Of a stretch of DNA of 64,000 nucleotides, positions 23,335 to 34,604 are shown one piece after another. The position numbers and the translations under genes are program-made. A model generated the notes under the pieces. That model made no database searches and had not been told where the DNA came from. It worked only from the letters and a program-made list of their open reading frames with translations. The DNA comes from Oryzias latipes (Eukaryota; Chordata; Actinopteri; Beloniformes; Adrianichthyidae): the NCBI RefSeq assembly GCF_002234675.1, contig NC_019881.2:17858494-17922493 (forward strand), written 5' to 3'. The number at the start of each line of letters is the position of its first letter. The stretch's first letter is position 1.

Positions 23335-24894
23335 GACGTTCTCTGCTTATTACTTGTTTTCCTACTGAGTCCAGAGAAAGGGAGTCCAAAACACTGAGGC
23401 ATGCCAGCCACAGCAGTCATTGCAGACATCCAAGTGCATCCACAAGGCCTGAAAAAGCGGAGATGGAGAGAGAAACAATTAATGGAAATCATTTCTTAGG
23501 GCGTTATTTCCATCGTTTCTGTTAAGACAAAAGCATGACTGCATTCTTTCTTAGACTAAAATTACCCACCACACAGTGAATGGGGCATTCCCAGAACGTG
23601 TAATAGAACGATGCACAATTTCAAATCACAGAGTCTCTTGAAAAGTGAAACATTGACCAGGAATTCCCCACCTGACAGAGCTACCAAGTTATGCTAACTG
23701 ATTTATGAAAAACAGGATATGCGTTATGAGGTGAGCTCTGGGCTGCAGCTCAAAACTGTGCTAAAGCGACCTTTTTACCACCATCTGCCAGAAATGCATG
23801 AGGCTGCAATAGAAGAAAACCCCCACAAAGGGGAGCAGGAGAACACACAGCAGCAAGCCTTCATGGAAGGAGGGAGGATAATGCAACACAGAGGCCATTT
23901 TTGCCCCCTTTAACTAAAAAGGACTGCTCTATTCCAGGAACCTGCTTCCAATAAAGACACAACTGAGTCATTTGACTGTGTGTTAAGGTTCATGAATTTC
24001 ATTAGAAAAAAAAACGCTTAAGATGCTATTACTTCTGCTAGCACTGCATTTGTTAGTGGATACATTTTGACCTTTTTAATTCTAGAGTACTAGACTGGTT
24101 ACACAAAAACACAATAGTTGTAGTAGTTTGGGTGAAGCCAAGTGTCACCTTACGATGTAAACATGCATTGGAGCATGTGCGTTAGTGTGGCTGTCCCTGA
24201 TGCAGGGAGCTCTGTTGATAAGCGGGATTAGTGGGAGGGGACAGATGCTGAGACAAAATAGGCTGGAGGTCACACCTCCGCCTGTTGGTGCAAACTGTGG
24301 CCAAACAAAAGCTCCGTTCGCAGCTTTGGGGAATAAGAGGGAGAAGGGTTTTTTGAAGGAGTAATATGTCATGTATTTAATAGGGGCACCCTTTGTAAGC
24401 AAAAAAAAAAAAGCAGTGTTGCATGAAACTCGCCTCTGCATGCCTGGGATATTTTGCGGGCGAGCACGTCTCCAGTACACTCAGATACAGTATCTTATGA
24501 GGAAAGATTTGTGTCATTACCAGGTGAGCTAAAACATCTGACTACACGGATTCTTTCTAGAAAAATGTCTTTTGGTGGGGGAAAAACAAATAATGGAAGC
24601 CATCCTCAATAGATTTAACAGCTGTAGAAGTTAAAGTAGGAGTTATTTCCTCTAAATCTTGCTCCAGCAGGACTGTGAGACCCTTGCAGCCCAAACAGCT
24701 GTCAGTTCCAGGCCTAATTAATAGAAAAAGGAAGACACTGGTGGGTCTGCATGTCAACCAAAGCTTCAAACTCCACTCTAATTTGGAGTGTGGTACCTGT
24801 GTAAAAACAGGGTTCCAGGCAAATTTATGACTAAAACTAAAGTCAACTTTTCCTAAAAAAGATCTTTTAATTAGGATTATGCAGTTTGTATCCA

Positions 24895-25845
24895 AAAAGC
24901 AGGAGTTCATTTGAAATTTACCTCTAATTTGTGGGCAGGACAGTTGGAGCAAAGCAACACCGTGCCCCTTCCCCTCCCTGATGCTAAGAGCTCACTGTTT
25001 ACATCCTCTACTGCTAGCTTAGAGCCCCTAACATCCCCAACCTAGTGGTACTGGTGCAACAAAATCGGCGAGCATTATTGGAGTTTTCTTGCCATACACT
25101 TTTGAGCTAGATGCCAGTTGGGAAGAGGAAAAAGAAGACCAACATGAATCTAGCCGTGTACAAAAGGATGCAACGGGGCAGCAAGTTAGAGGCCTGCTTG
25201 CTCCTGACTTACAATGATTTAGGATGTATTCAGACTTCGGAAAACAGTTTGTTTCAGACCCGGCTCCCTTAATTTGGTCCGGATAGAGCTTTGACCTTGC
25301 ATTTTGTCTGTATTCAGGCTGCCATCAAGCAGCCTTTTCCTGATCCGAACCAAAGCTAGTTAAAAAAAAAAAACGCCTGTTTGAAAGTCAGGCTTTTACT
25401 CGCTTTTTTGGTCCGGTGGAGGCAACACAATTCTGTTAAGGAACTGCAAGGTAGATTTTAGGATGATGTCACAGCAGCACGTGCCGTTCAACGAGACCAT
25501 TTAAAACGCATTTTCAGCCGGATTAAAATAAACATAACAAGTAGGTAGTTGGATTCTTATTTCCTCTTTGATAACACCACAATTGTTGCTTTACATTTGT
25601 ATGTGGTGTAACTGTTGCTACACTCTGACTGTGTTTGGATCACATGACCACTGGCTACGGTGGCCGTCTTGGAGACCAGGGTTCGCTTGGGTGTATTCAG
25701 ACTGAAATTTTGAGTCTGAATACACCCTTAAATCAAGAAATAACTCATTTTTAAGCCTAATTTTCTTTATGTCCTCCACCATCCTAAAAATGCAACTAGG
25801 ACACGTTGAAAGCATCAAACACATGATTTTCATTGAGTGGGACAA
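24895..25845 (+). repeat. TTAA-ended repeat copy D, interrupted by another element
   Basis: Family landmarks run from about 24895 to 25221 and resume at 25728 with AAATCAAGAAATAACTC, ending at TTTTCATTGAGTGGGAC. The break occurs exactly where an inverted-repeat-ended element of about 506 bp sits, so the second element inserted into the first. Confidence 0.8.
25222..25727. mobile_element. Harbinger-like non-autonomous DNA transposon
   Basis: The left end GGATGTATTCAGAC and right end GTCTGAATACACCC are inverted, and both are flanked by TTA (25219-25221 and 25728-25730). A 3-bp TTA duplication is typical of PIF/Harbinger. The right end also contains a local hairpin: GGGTGTATTCAGACT at 25689 mirrors the terminal repeat. 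It encodes no protein and lies inside TTAA-family copy D. Confidence 0.75.
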
Positions 25846-27086
25846 CTCTGTTGTCTTAGCCCTTCATCGTAAATGTCAACTCTACCAAAAAAGATGCTCC
25901 AACAGCACTCTATTGTAGAATTTGTATTTTCTTTCCATAAACCAACTAGTCCTGGTGTTTCTGGTGAGGAGTACACACTGGTACAAGCACACATTCACAC
26001 ATACAAACACCACTTAACTTATAGAAACTGACAGATAACCTCTCGCCCTGTCCTTTCAAACATTCTTCAATGGAGGAGGCACTTTGAGCTGTGTGCAAAC
26101 ATGAACTGCAGCCAGACAGTCAAGACTGACAAAAGTCAGGCGGGGAGAAGGGGGAAAAAAAAAAAGAAGTACGGAACAGTAACATTCCTAACTAAATCTG
26201 AGCTCTGCTGTGACTGCCTGTCTGCTCCTCCTACTTCCTAGAACTGCCCATCACCCTGGAGTGGAGAAATACAGCAAAAGAAAGGGGGGTGGGGGGATAC
26301 CCTCACTCCCCTGCTTTCCTGTGCCCAGTCACCCCGCCCAAGCAGATTTTTTTTCCCCCCTCCTTCCTTAATGCACTTCCTAAACCGAAGTAACGCGGAG
26401 CTGAGGGGAAGACAATGTCGCAGACACGGTTCCAAATTACTACCGAACCATGAGAGACCATTTAAAGCCACCTTTGGCTGAATTCAGGGCTGTTGTGGAA
26501 ACATGTGACCGGAGCAAGCGGCGGGGAAAACAGGGGACATAGAAAAAGGGGAGGATGAGTTCAACAAGAAGAGGGAAAAAAACGGATTAAAAAAACGGTG
26601 CGAAAGGGTGCAAAAAGGCACACAATGGAAATTTGGTTAAATGAGTAGCGTTTGATTTCAACAAAGCTAAAAACCTCTCTTTGTACTACCGGGGACCTTA
26701 AAAAGAAAAAAAAAAAATCCATCCATGAGGGCAATGGGTGGGGGAGGTGTGTGGATGGGGACTGTCTGACAGTGATGCTACACAGACCTGTGAGCTCTCT
26801 GGGTGGCAGAGATGAACACAAAACAACCATATTTGCCTTATTCCCCCCCTAAAAAAGGAGAACACATTCCTGTCGCTAGTTAAGCAGCCTCCCATTTCAA
26901 CCCTCACTGACAAATCATAGTAGTGGTGATACTTTGAACAGCTTCCCTTTCGCACTGATTTGTTGTAATAACTAGACGCTTTACACTGTTTTCACTGTTT
27001 TGACAGCCAACCCTCAGCAGATTGTTCTTTTAGATAAGTAGGAGGAGCATGGAAAAAATTAGGAAGTCTCAACTCAATCTCGTGCC

Positions 27087-27109
27087 CCCCCCCCCCCCCC
27101 CCCCCCCCC
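27087..27109. repeat. poly-C tract
   Basis: A run of more than 20 C residues in the 5' intron region of kmt2e. Confidence 0.9.
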
Positions 27110-27267
27110 TGCTACGGCAATGTGACTTCACAGCGAGCCCACAGCTGGCTGCGGTGACTCAGCTTAGAAACGGTTGATACACTCGGGCGAATACAGTCAC
27201 ATACACAGGAAGCCTGACCTGGATGGAATGCAAGTCCGCCCCTCTATTTGCAAGAAAACACTCCAAT

Positions 27268-27515
27268 CATCGTCTGATTTATTTTAAAAGCGTTCCGTGA
27301 TCGTTTCATTATGATTATGGCGCTTTTTTATCCACAAACTAAAAAAAAAACAATCTGTGCCATTTTCTATAACAGTTTCTGCACTGTGGCAGTAGTTCAT
27401 AAGGAATTCACCTCAGAGTTGTGAGTGGAAATGCTGCCAGGGAGTAAGTCTGTCCGCACTTTCCATCATCCCATCACCCCCAACCTAACATTACAGGTGC
27501 AACAAAAATGGCGAG
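27268..27515 (+). repeat. TTAA-ended dispersed repeat, copy E (partial)
   Basis: Left-half sequence only, from CTCCAATCATCGTCTGATTT through GAGTTGTGAGTGG to CAAAAATGGCGAGCA. The right half has decayed or been lost. Confidence 0.7.
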
Positions 27516-30500
27516 CAATGTTAGCGTTTGTTTGGTTTGCAAAGCCATACCCATTTTATTAATTAGAAATTAAGTATGTTGACGAAGCACTTTGCGACAT
27601 ACTGATGTGGCTCATCAATCAATTTTCAGAAAGTTTGATTTGCAGGATTCTTTCTGCATCTTTGAAATAATGTAGTTAACTGTGAGAGTTTGCACACATA
27701 TGTATAAAATCAACATGAATTCGCACAAATACCTTAACAGTGAATGAATGGAAACACTATTCAAGAAAAGCGCAGGTTGTCGTTACTGTATACAAAGTCA
27801 CACAACCAAGCTATAAATGGTCAAGGTTGAGTTGCTTCAAATAATTTTAATTTACAACAGCATTTGTGACATCAAACTCTTTTTGCCAGGGCACCAATAC
27901 AATACACTGCTTGAGCTATTGTAATTACAAGTTTGACAAGCAGGAACACATGCAGCTGGTCATTTAAGCATTTAGAGAATGCACTAGCCAGCTGAAGAAA
28001 ATGTGAGCTATGCGAGCATGTGTGGTGGCAGAAACATGGGTAGAAGCTTGTGGACATGTATGGAGGAGAAGAACTCTGACATTATTGAATGATCCATGTC
28101 ATGCCTGTAAGGTAACATTCCAACATCACCAACATTGGTGCCACATCCCAGTCATGTTTAGATGATCCTGCTTTATGTTACTGTAGCACAGAAGAGAACC
28201 AGGACGGTTCTGGGAGTGTAGTAGGGCTGCAGTCTCAGCAGCTCCAGCACTAAGACCACCTGTCAGGGAGACAGCTTTCTAGTTTAAAGAGGGATCTATT
28301 ACGGCGCAGCTAGCAGCACAAAAACAGGTCACCTGAGCCCTGGTTTCCCTTCCCAGCTGGAATACCATGTGACAAATTGGGAGCCTGAGCCTTTCAGCTT
28401 TGTCTCAGGGTCTCTCGGGGTCTGAGAACCCCACGTGAGATCACTGGAGACTGGGCAAGAGCAACAGAGCTTAGTAGTGAGCAGCATCTAAGCAGAAAGT
28501 ACAGTTCTGTTCAACTGATTTATTTGTTAACCGTATGTGTGTTTTAGAGCGTGTGAGGGTTAAAGGGAAAAGAATGGGTGCCATGAATCTGTGCAGTCTG
28601 CCAAAGAGCTCTGTCCCTTTAGCAGCAAACTAAGTGCACACATCAGAAGACTGCTGGGCCAGTGAACAGCCTTAGCTTCTTTACATGTGATGTTAGGCGG
28701 CTACACTAAAAAAAAGAGGCACTCGAAGTATCGAAGCACGCTTTGTGTTGAATTTGGCCTTTTACACGCTTTACAGAAAAACTCTGGCAGCTATCGCGAC
28801 GCTAAAAAGGGGCAGAAAAAAAAGAAGAAAACACGCCACTGAGCTAAATGAGCTAACGGAAGTTAGCGACCATGATGCGTAGATGTTTTACACGACTGAG
28901 GTGGATTAATGTGTTAGTCGTCACAGACAGGAAGGAGAAACGACATCGGCGTCGAAAATGGCAGTTCACAAGCAACTGCGTTTTCGTGCCATCACTCGTG
29001 CCATGACTGGGACTGTCAATGGGGTTTCTGATCGTATGAAAGGGGCGACATACCCGAATGTAACATCCCCTCCCCCACTGTTGCAGTATTTGATCCCAAT
29101 TAGACACCAACTCTGACATGAACGTACAGTACATTTTACCTTTACAAGGAGGTATAGCTTCGAAAAAGTGTCCCCCCACCTCTTTTTTTTATCATCTACT
29201 TAATCGTATTAAGACTGCAGTTCCATAATGAACCATTGAGATAGCAGCATACGCTAATCAGGCGTTTAAGTCACTAACAGCTGCTTTTACTCCAAGTTGT
29301 CTGGGACACAACCAACGGAGCGTTTTTACGCATCGCTGGCGCGCATCAAAACCCCGATTGTCCCCCTACTTTGAACAATGACATTATTAAAACATTTCGG
29401 AACGAAAATCGTGCTGTGAGGACGAGGTGAGGCAAAAAAAAAGCTACCATGACGGGGTTATGTGGTATTTGCACAATGACCATGTTGTAAACATAGCTTG
29501 GCCGATGGCGCCTTTTTCTGAAGAAAAAAAAAAATCACACTTGTAAAAATTGCTATCCAATATAAACTAACCTATCAAATCGAAAATAAAGCATATACAG
29601 TTGAGTAGAACTATAAATATGATCGATTTTCGTGCTTAAAGAGAGATTAACAAAAACAAGATGTAAAAATCAGCATATTTTATACCACGGATAAATGGAA
29701 GAAGGATGCGTTTACGACCCCCCCCCCCCGACCCTTAAAAGGTCTTTAATATGGTAGTGTTTAAGATACGAGTGCTATTTTAGTGTGGGCGAAGAATTAG
29801 AGAACAGCTGCACATTATATGTATACAAAAGCAAATAAACCTGTGCGCATTATGGCCCATACTGTCAGCATGTGAAACCAAACACCAAGTGGCACCCCTT
29901 TTCTTTCTATCTGCCTGCTTATTAGTGAAAATCGACGTGCGTGGAAAAAAAAATGTCGTGCTTCCTAACGGCGAGCTTCTCATGACCAATGTTCACTTCT
30001 GACCGTCTGAAAAACCTATATTTTGGGTTAGCACGACGTAATAAAACCTTTTCCTAGTCTAGTATCACGTTGTCCATGCCGGTAAGAGACAAATAACTAA
30101 ACTTTGTAGCAAATTGACTTTACCGCCGATGGGTAATCCCTGCAAACCAAACTACATAATATTTGCGTGACATTACATTACGTGTTTTGTCAATCCATAA
30201 ACGAAGTCAAGAGCTCTGCTGTCTGTGTCAAGCTAATTTGATCTAGTAGCATGCGCTAGTTAGCAAGTACTCTGTTGGTTTGCCAACTTGACACTTAATT
30301 AGGAACCTGTAGCATCAATTAAATACTTTCGTAGTTACATGAGCGTAAATATAATTGATATTGTAAACCTATACAATCATCTAATCCTTTTTATCAGCAA
30401 GTAGAGACGCTTAAAACTCAGCTGGATACGTTAGCAAGTATAAGCATGATGTGCCTAGCCAGCTAACTAAAGCCAACAATAGCCTTCCAAGTCGGATTTG

Positions 30501-30540
30501 TGCTAACCCTGGAACTAGCACTTATACTAGTTTACTTACC

Positions 30541-30900
30541 GTTTTAAATCCAATCTGGAGTGACCGAATGGTTGAATGGGGGACCTGGGTTAGACCCCCG
30601 TCGCAGCTTCCACAACCAAAACAATACTTCAGTCCACACACTGCGGATCCTAAGGCAAGCTTCAAATTGTTTGTATATCAACTTGTCCTTTACGTACTTC
30701 TTATTTCTGAAAATTCCATAGTTTTTCTTGGTTTCGCCAGAACCAGAATATGTTATGGAATCGCTCACAAACCGTTAAACAGAGCAGCAGTCATCGGCGA
30801 CTTTAAAAAAAATTAGATCCTCCAAACCCAGTCTCTTTTCCCTTTGCAAAAATGGCGGCCCTGCCAGGACTGCCGAGACTCCGCCTCCACCACAAACCCC
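30541..30900 (-). promoter_or_regulatory. kmt2e: putative kmt2e promoter and non-coding first exon
   Basis: On the minus strand a strong donor (ACG|GTAAGTA) ends a possible exon at 30541. Upstream is AAAATGGCGGCC (plus strand, 30848-30859), a YY1-type motif often found at transcription starts. A tRNA-like stretch with A- and B-box resemblance lies at about 30556-30610, so part of this may be a SINE relic instead. Inference only; CAGE or cDNA data would decide. Confidence 0.4.
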
Positions 30901-31979
30901 CCCTCCCTCCAAAGCCATCAGAAAAAGAAGAAGAAAAAAAAAACTAGCACCGCCTCCTCATACTGCGGGGTTACACTCCCTGTTTATCAGGGGCGGTTTG
31001 TGGCCTTTTTCTTTTACCGTACACATCCACATATGGAACGGCGATGGAAGGAATTTGAAACCGTCTTACTTTTTGAAAAACATTTTTTAGACAAGCAGCT
31101 AAAACAACATTAACAAAAGCTTTGTAGAAAGATTTTATTTCACTTTCGTGAGCAGATTGTCTTTCTGTAGTTTATTTTGTTTCCAGTAGGTCACATGATT
31201 AGATTGATTTAAATCTAATCTAACAAAACAACTTTTGGTTGCTTAAGTAGTGATGGTTATCTCACAGATTTTGTACTGAAAGTGAATTAATGTAAATAAC
31301 TACGTGTTTAAAATCTGTTTTGTTTCCTTTCTCCCTTAGGGCAAATAGGGAAATAGGGTACCAAATAGTCATGGCCTTAAAATGAACCCACTGCAAGTTC
31401 ATGCCCTGTTAAACAAAAAATAAATATATATTGCAAAAGACTGGAATAAGTTTGATTGTTTTATTTGATTTAAACTTGAATTTTATTTAAAATCCAGTAC
31501 TCTTATAAATGTGTGCAAGATTACCAAAGTCCCGTTACATTAACCAACATAGTACTAGTATAGCACAACCGCGTATACTGGAGAGAACTTGCAAATAAAG
31601 TACAAAGCAAATAATCATTTATTTCCAAGGAAAATAAAAACGTGTTGGAAATCATGAGGTACATGTGAACAAAAAATACATTTACAGAATTTACCCAATT
31701 GACCAAATATCAGAGATAAATACACAGGCGCCTAGTTTTACCCAGAGCTTTAGAAAAAGTGCAATTGCAATATAAGTAAATAAATACAATGGTATTTGTG
31801 TTTAGACATTGTTTTCCTTGGGTTTACAATGATATATATAATTTAATTATAAATATTAAATCATTTATTGTTATTAAACATTGCTTAAAAGGAAAACAAC
31901 AGAAAACCTATGAGATCTTTTCTAACGTGGTAATGCATAGTCTCTAGAAATCCCTTTGACATCATATACGTTGACGGTG

Positions 31980-32700
31980 GATGCTCTCATCGTTTCCATG
32001 TATTGACCCTCCCTCCCCCACCCTTAACCGCATCCTTTCGCGCATGCGCACCTTGTGTAGGACTGCTGCGACTGCTGGTACACGAACAACCAGGGTGTTT
32101 GCTTACTTTGTTGAGCCGACGGAGACACTAAAACCCGGGCTCTGTCATCGAGCTGCTTAAGAACAGTAGGATAAATTGTCGATTCTGGAGGCTCCTTGAA
32201 GGTTTTGGATCGGGAAACCTACCCTCCTGCTTCTGTCTTGATTTTCGCCAAGTTCATCTTGTTTATTTATTAGCTTACTATTGTGTATCAATGTCGGTGA
32301 GGAATAACAAGGGGTTGTTGGAAAGCATTTGACGAAAACGTTCATTTTTGAAAAATGAGAGGTTTGAGATGACATCATTCCGGTGGTGTTTGTGGGCGGG
32401 CTCTTGAGCTGAGAGGGGAGAGGGGCGCAACCGGAGAGCAGTTACGTCCAGGCGCCATTAGGTAACGACGGAGACTTGACATTTAAACATTGTTTATCAA
32501 AATCACATTGTACTTCACGACATCATTCACCAAAGTAAATTATGTGTTTTTTAATGTCAGAGGGATTGTACCCCATTAAAGGAAACTACAATCCGCGTTA
32601 ATGCGGTGAAAATTGATTTTCGACTGGAAACAAGATGGCGCCTGTTTTTTCCCTTGTTAGGTACTTGGGCGGTGGCGCCACGCGCGCGTCATCACCTTTT
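31980..32700. promoter_or_regulatory. unassigned CpG-rich promoter-like block
   Basis: Contains a consensus NRF1 site CGCGCATGCGCA (32039-32050), a GTGGGCGGGC GC-box near 32391, AAGATGGCGCC (YY1-like, about 32633) and GGCGCCACGCGCGCG near 32671. CpGs are dense compared with the flanks. It lies 2 kb or more from the ndufb2 start codon and more than 1 kb from the candidate kmt2e first exon. It could be the true kmt2e start or the start of an antisense transcript. Confidence 0.45.
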
Positions 32701-32968
32701 AGTTATTTCCTGTTTTTCTGTCATCCACATTAGTTGCTTTAAGGTATAACTCGCACTTTTAGTATGTGTTTACTTATGTTTGACTGATGTGTCTCATATT
32801 ATATTATATTACTGCTGTTACAGTGACAGTTGTGTAAGCAATTCCAAATGCTACGTTTTTACAAGTACATATTTTGTCAATTACTACGAACTTGTGATAC
32901 TTAAAATGTGTAAACGCAGTAATGATAATAAACTGGTTTGATGGGTCATGGCTTGATTTGTTTTTCTT

Positions 32969-32982
32969 GGCGCCATCTAGTG
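32969..32982 (-). promoter_or_regulatory. candidate CTCF binding site
   Basis: GGCGCCATCTAGTG, read on the other strand as CACTAGATGGCGCC, is close to the CTCF core. It lies between divergent kmt2e and ndufb2, where an insulator would make sense. Motif evidence only. Confidence 0.4.
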
Positions 32983-33584
32983 TGCCAGACAGGTAACAAC
33001 TTCAAGGTTATACTATTTTTAACAAACCCAATTGAACTACTATCAGAGGTAAGTGTGGAGCGGCTCAGGTCAAAAACATCTTTTAATAAAAACTATTATA
33101 AGCACATATATATTTTCTTTTTGAAAGTTGACTCAAAATATCAAACAATAAAGTTTATCCTGAATTTGTCATTTTGGCAGAAATTCTGCCACGCTCTTGA
33201 ACCTTAGTCATTGTTTTACTTGGTAAAACGACTTGTTTGGAGGATTGTTGTGAAAATAAGAATTGAGATTCTATGGATGGGATGAATTTCAGCATTAAAT
33301 ATGAAAGTATACATCCCTTCCAGAGGGGAGTATTGAGTCTCTCTTTTCCCTGCATTTGTGGAATACAACAGACCTTATTTTTTTACACAAAAAATAAAAA
33401 CATTGATCATAATTACAAAAATCTGAGAACTAAGTGTAATAAGATTTAAACTTCACACACTAACAGTATTTTTCTTTTCTGTTAATGTGACCATTGGAAC
33501 ATATTCAATGTTTTTAACATTTAGAGTAATCTCAAATGAAGCTATTTATTTATTTGCTGAATTTATTTATCATCATTTGGGATT

Positions 33585-33893
33585 CACAGTGGCGCAGTGG
33601 TTAGCGCTCTTGCTTTACAGCAAGAAGGCCCTCAGACCTGAAACAGAACACCAATGGGGGTCGTTTGTGTGTGTAGTTTGCATGTTCTCCACGTGCAAAA
33701 GTGGGTTTTCTTGGGGAGTCCGGCTTCCTCCTACCGTTCATAGGTTAATTGGTTGCTCTATATTGTGAATGTGTGTACGGGTGTGTGATTCGTGGCCCTG
33801 TGTCAGACTGGCGACCTGCCCACGGAAGGCCGGGATAGGCTACGGCAGCCCAGTGACCCTAAAAGGGACAAATCGGGTGTAGAGGATGTATGA
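33585..33893 (+). repeat. LINE-2/Rex-type 3' tail repeat
   Basis: Contains the very common fish repeat phrases GTGGCGCAGTGGTTAGC, GTTTGCATGTTCTCC, GACTGGCGACCTG and GGGATAGGCTACGGCAGC. A shorter relative lies at 48176-48298 and a worn one at 41560-41645. No protein is encoded. Confidence 0.75.
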
Positions 33894-34023
33894 ATGCCTT
33901 GTCATTTATCCTTGGTTTTATTTGCACTCCTGTTTCACTACTTCTCTCTTTTTTTTTTCAAATACCAATTTTAAACAGAGATGCAAAAGAATGAGTACTG
34001 ATAAATTGGATATAAGAATAAAA

Positions 34024-34026
<3 letters not shown>

Positions 34027-34071
<45 letters not shown>

Positions 34072-34073
34072 GG
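34027..34073. repeat. (GT)n repeat joined to poly-G
   Basis: A GT dinucleotide run followed directly by about 20 G residues. Confidence 0.95.
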
Positions 34074-34380
34074 GTCCACATTCCTTAAACATTGGTGCTC
34101 CGTTTCAGGTCCCCCGGCTGAGACTTGAGCCGGTGACTTTATTGCTGTTAGGCATCAGAAAATAGACATTTCCATAGACATGAACATGTTGTATTGTGCT
34201 GCAATCCTTAAGGTTAATTTAAGGAGTTAAAATTAACCGTTTTTTATTTTATTTTATGTTTTTTAAACAACACAATTTACTTGTATCATATTGGGCCTGT
34301 ACCTATGATAAATCACGAGTAAAACGGATTTAAATTAGCATAAAATACACATTAAAACTGTTATTTCAAGGGCTTCCCCA

Positions 34381-34604
34381 ATTGAACGGAAGAGGGCGCT
34401 CTAAAACATTCCTACTCTTTATTCAGCCAATGAACACAGCGGAACAATGTGAGGTCATCACGGATTATCCAATTAGAGACGGCAATTTTGACTGGCCGTT
34501 TGTTGACAGGGAGAGAAGGTGACTTCTCGGCTAAAGGAGAAGTACCTTCGACTATTTCTATTAAAAAGTGCATTTAAAAGACCAACTGGAGTATATATAC
34601 CACC
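34381..34604 (+). promoter_or_regulatory. ndufb2: ndufb2 promoter region
   Basis: Two CCAAT boxes (34427-34431 and 34469-34473) and TGAGGTCA (about 34450-34457), an ERR-type nuclear-receptor half-site often found at respiratory genes, precede the start codon. AGAGGGCGCT at 34391-34400 is CTCF-like. There is no clear TATA box in position, although TATATATAC lies directly before the ATG context. Confidence 0.5.

Larger units (their letters stand above)
23449..30540. other. kmt2e 5' intron region
   Basis: The exon containing the start codon has a splice acceptor just above 23448 (minus), so transcription starts further up. This 7-kb stretch holds two TTAA-family copies (D and E), a Harbinger-like insertion, a poly-C tract near 27087-27109 and a shorter one near 29720. 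I found no coding similarity. Additional non-coding 5' exons are possible but cannot be called from sequence alone. Confidence 0.5.
30901..34380. other. intergenic region between divergent kmt2e and ndufb2
   Basis: Contains a promoter-like block (31980-32700), a LINE-2/Rex-type tail (33585-33893), a GT repeat joined to a G-run (34027-34073) and otherwise AT-rich sequence. No coding similarity. Confidence 0.5.

Noticed and set aside
30556..30610. tRNA gene
   Set aside because: A- and B-box-like bases are present, but the cloverleaf arms do not pair properly. More likely a decayed SINE head.
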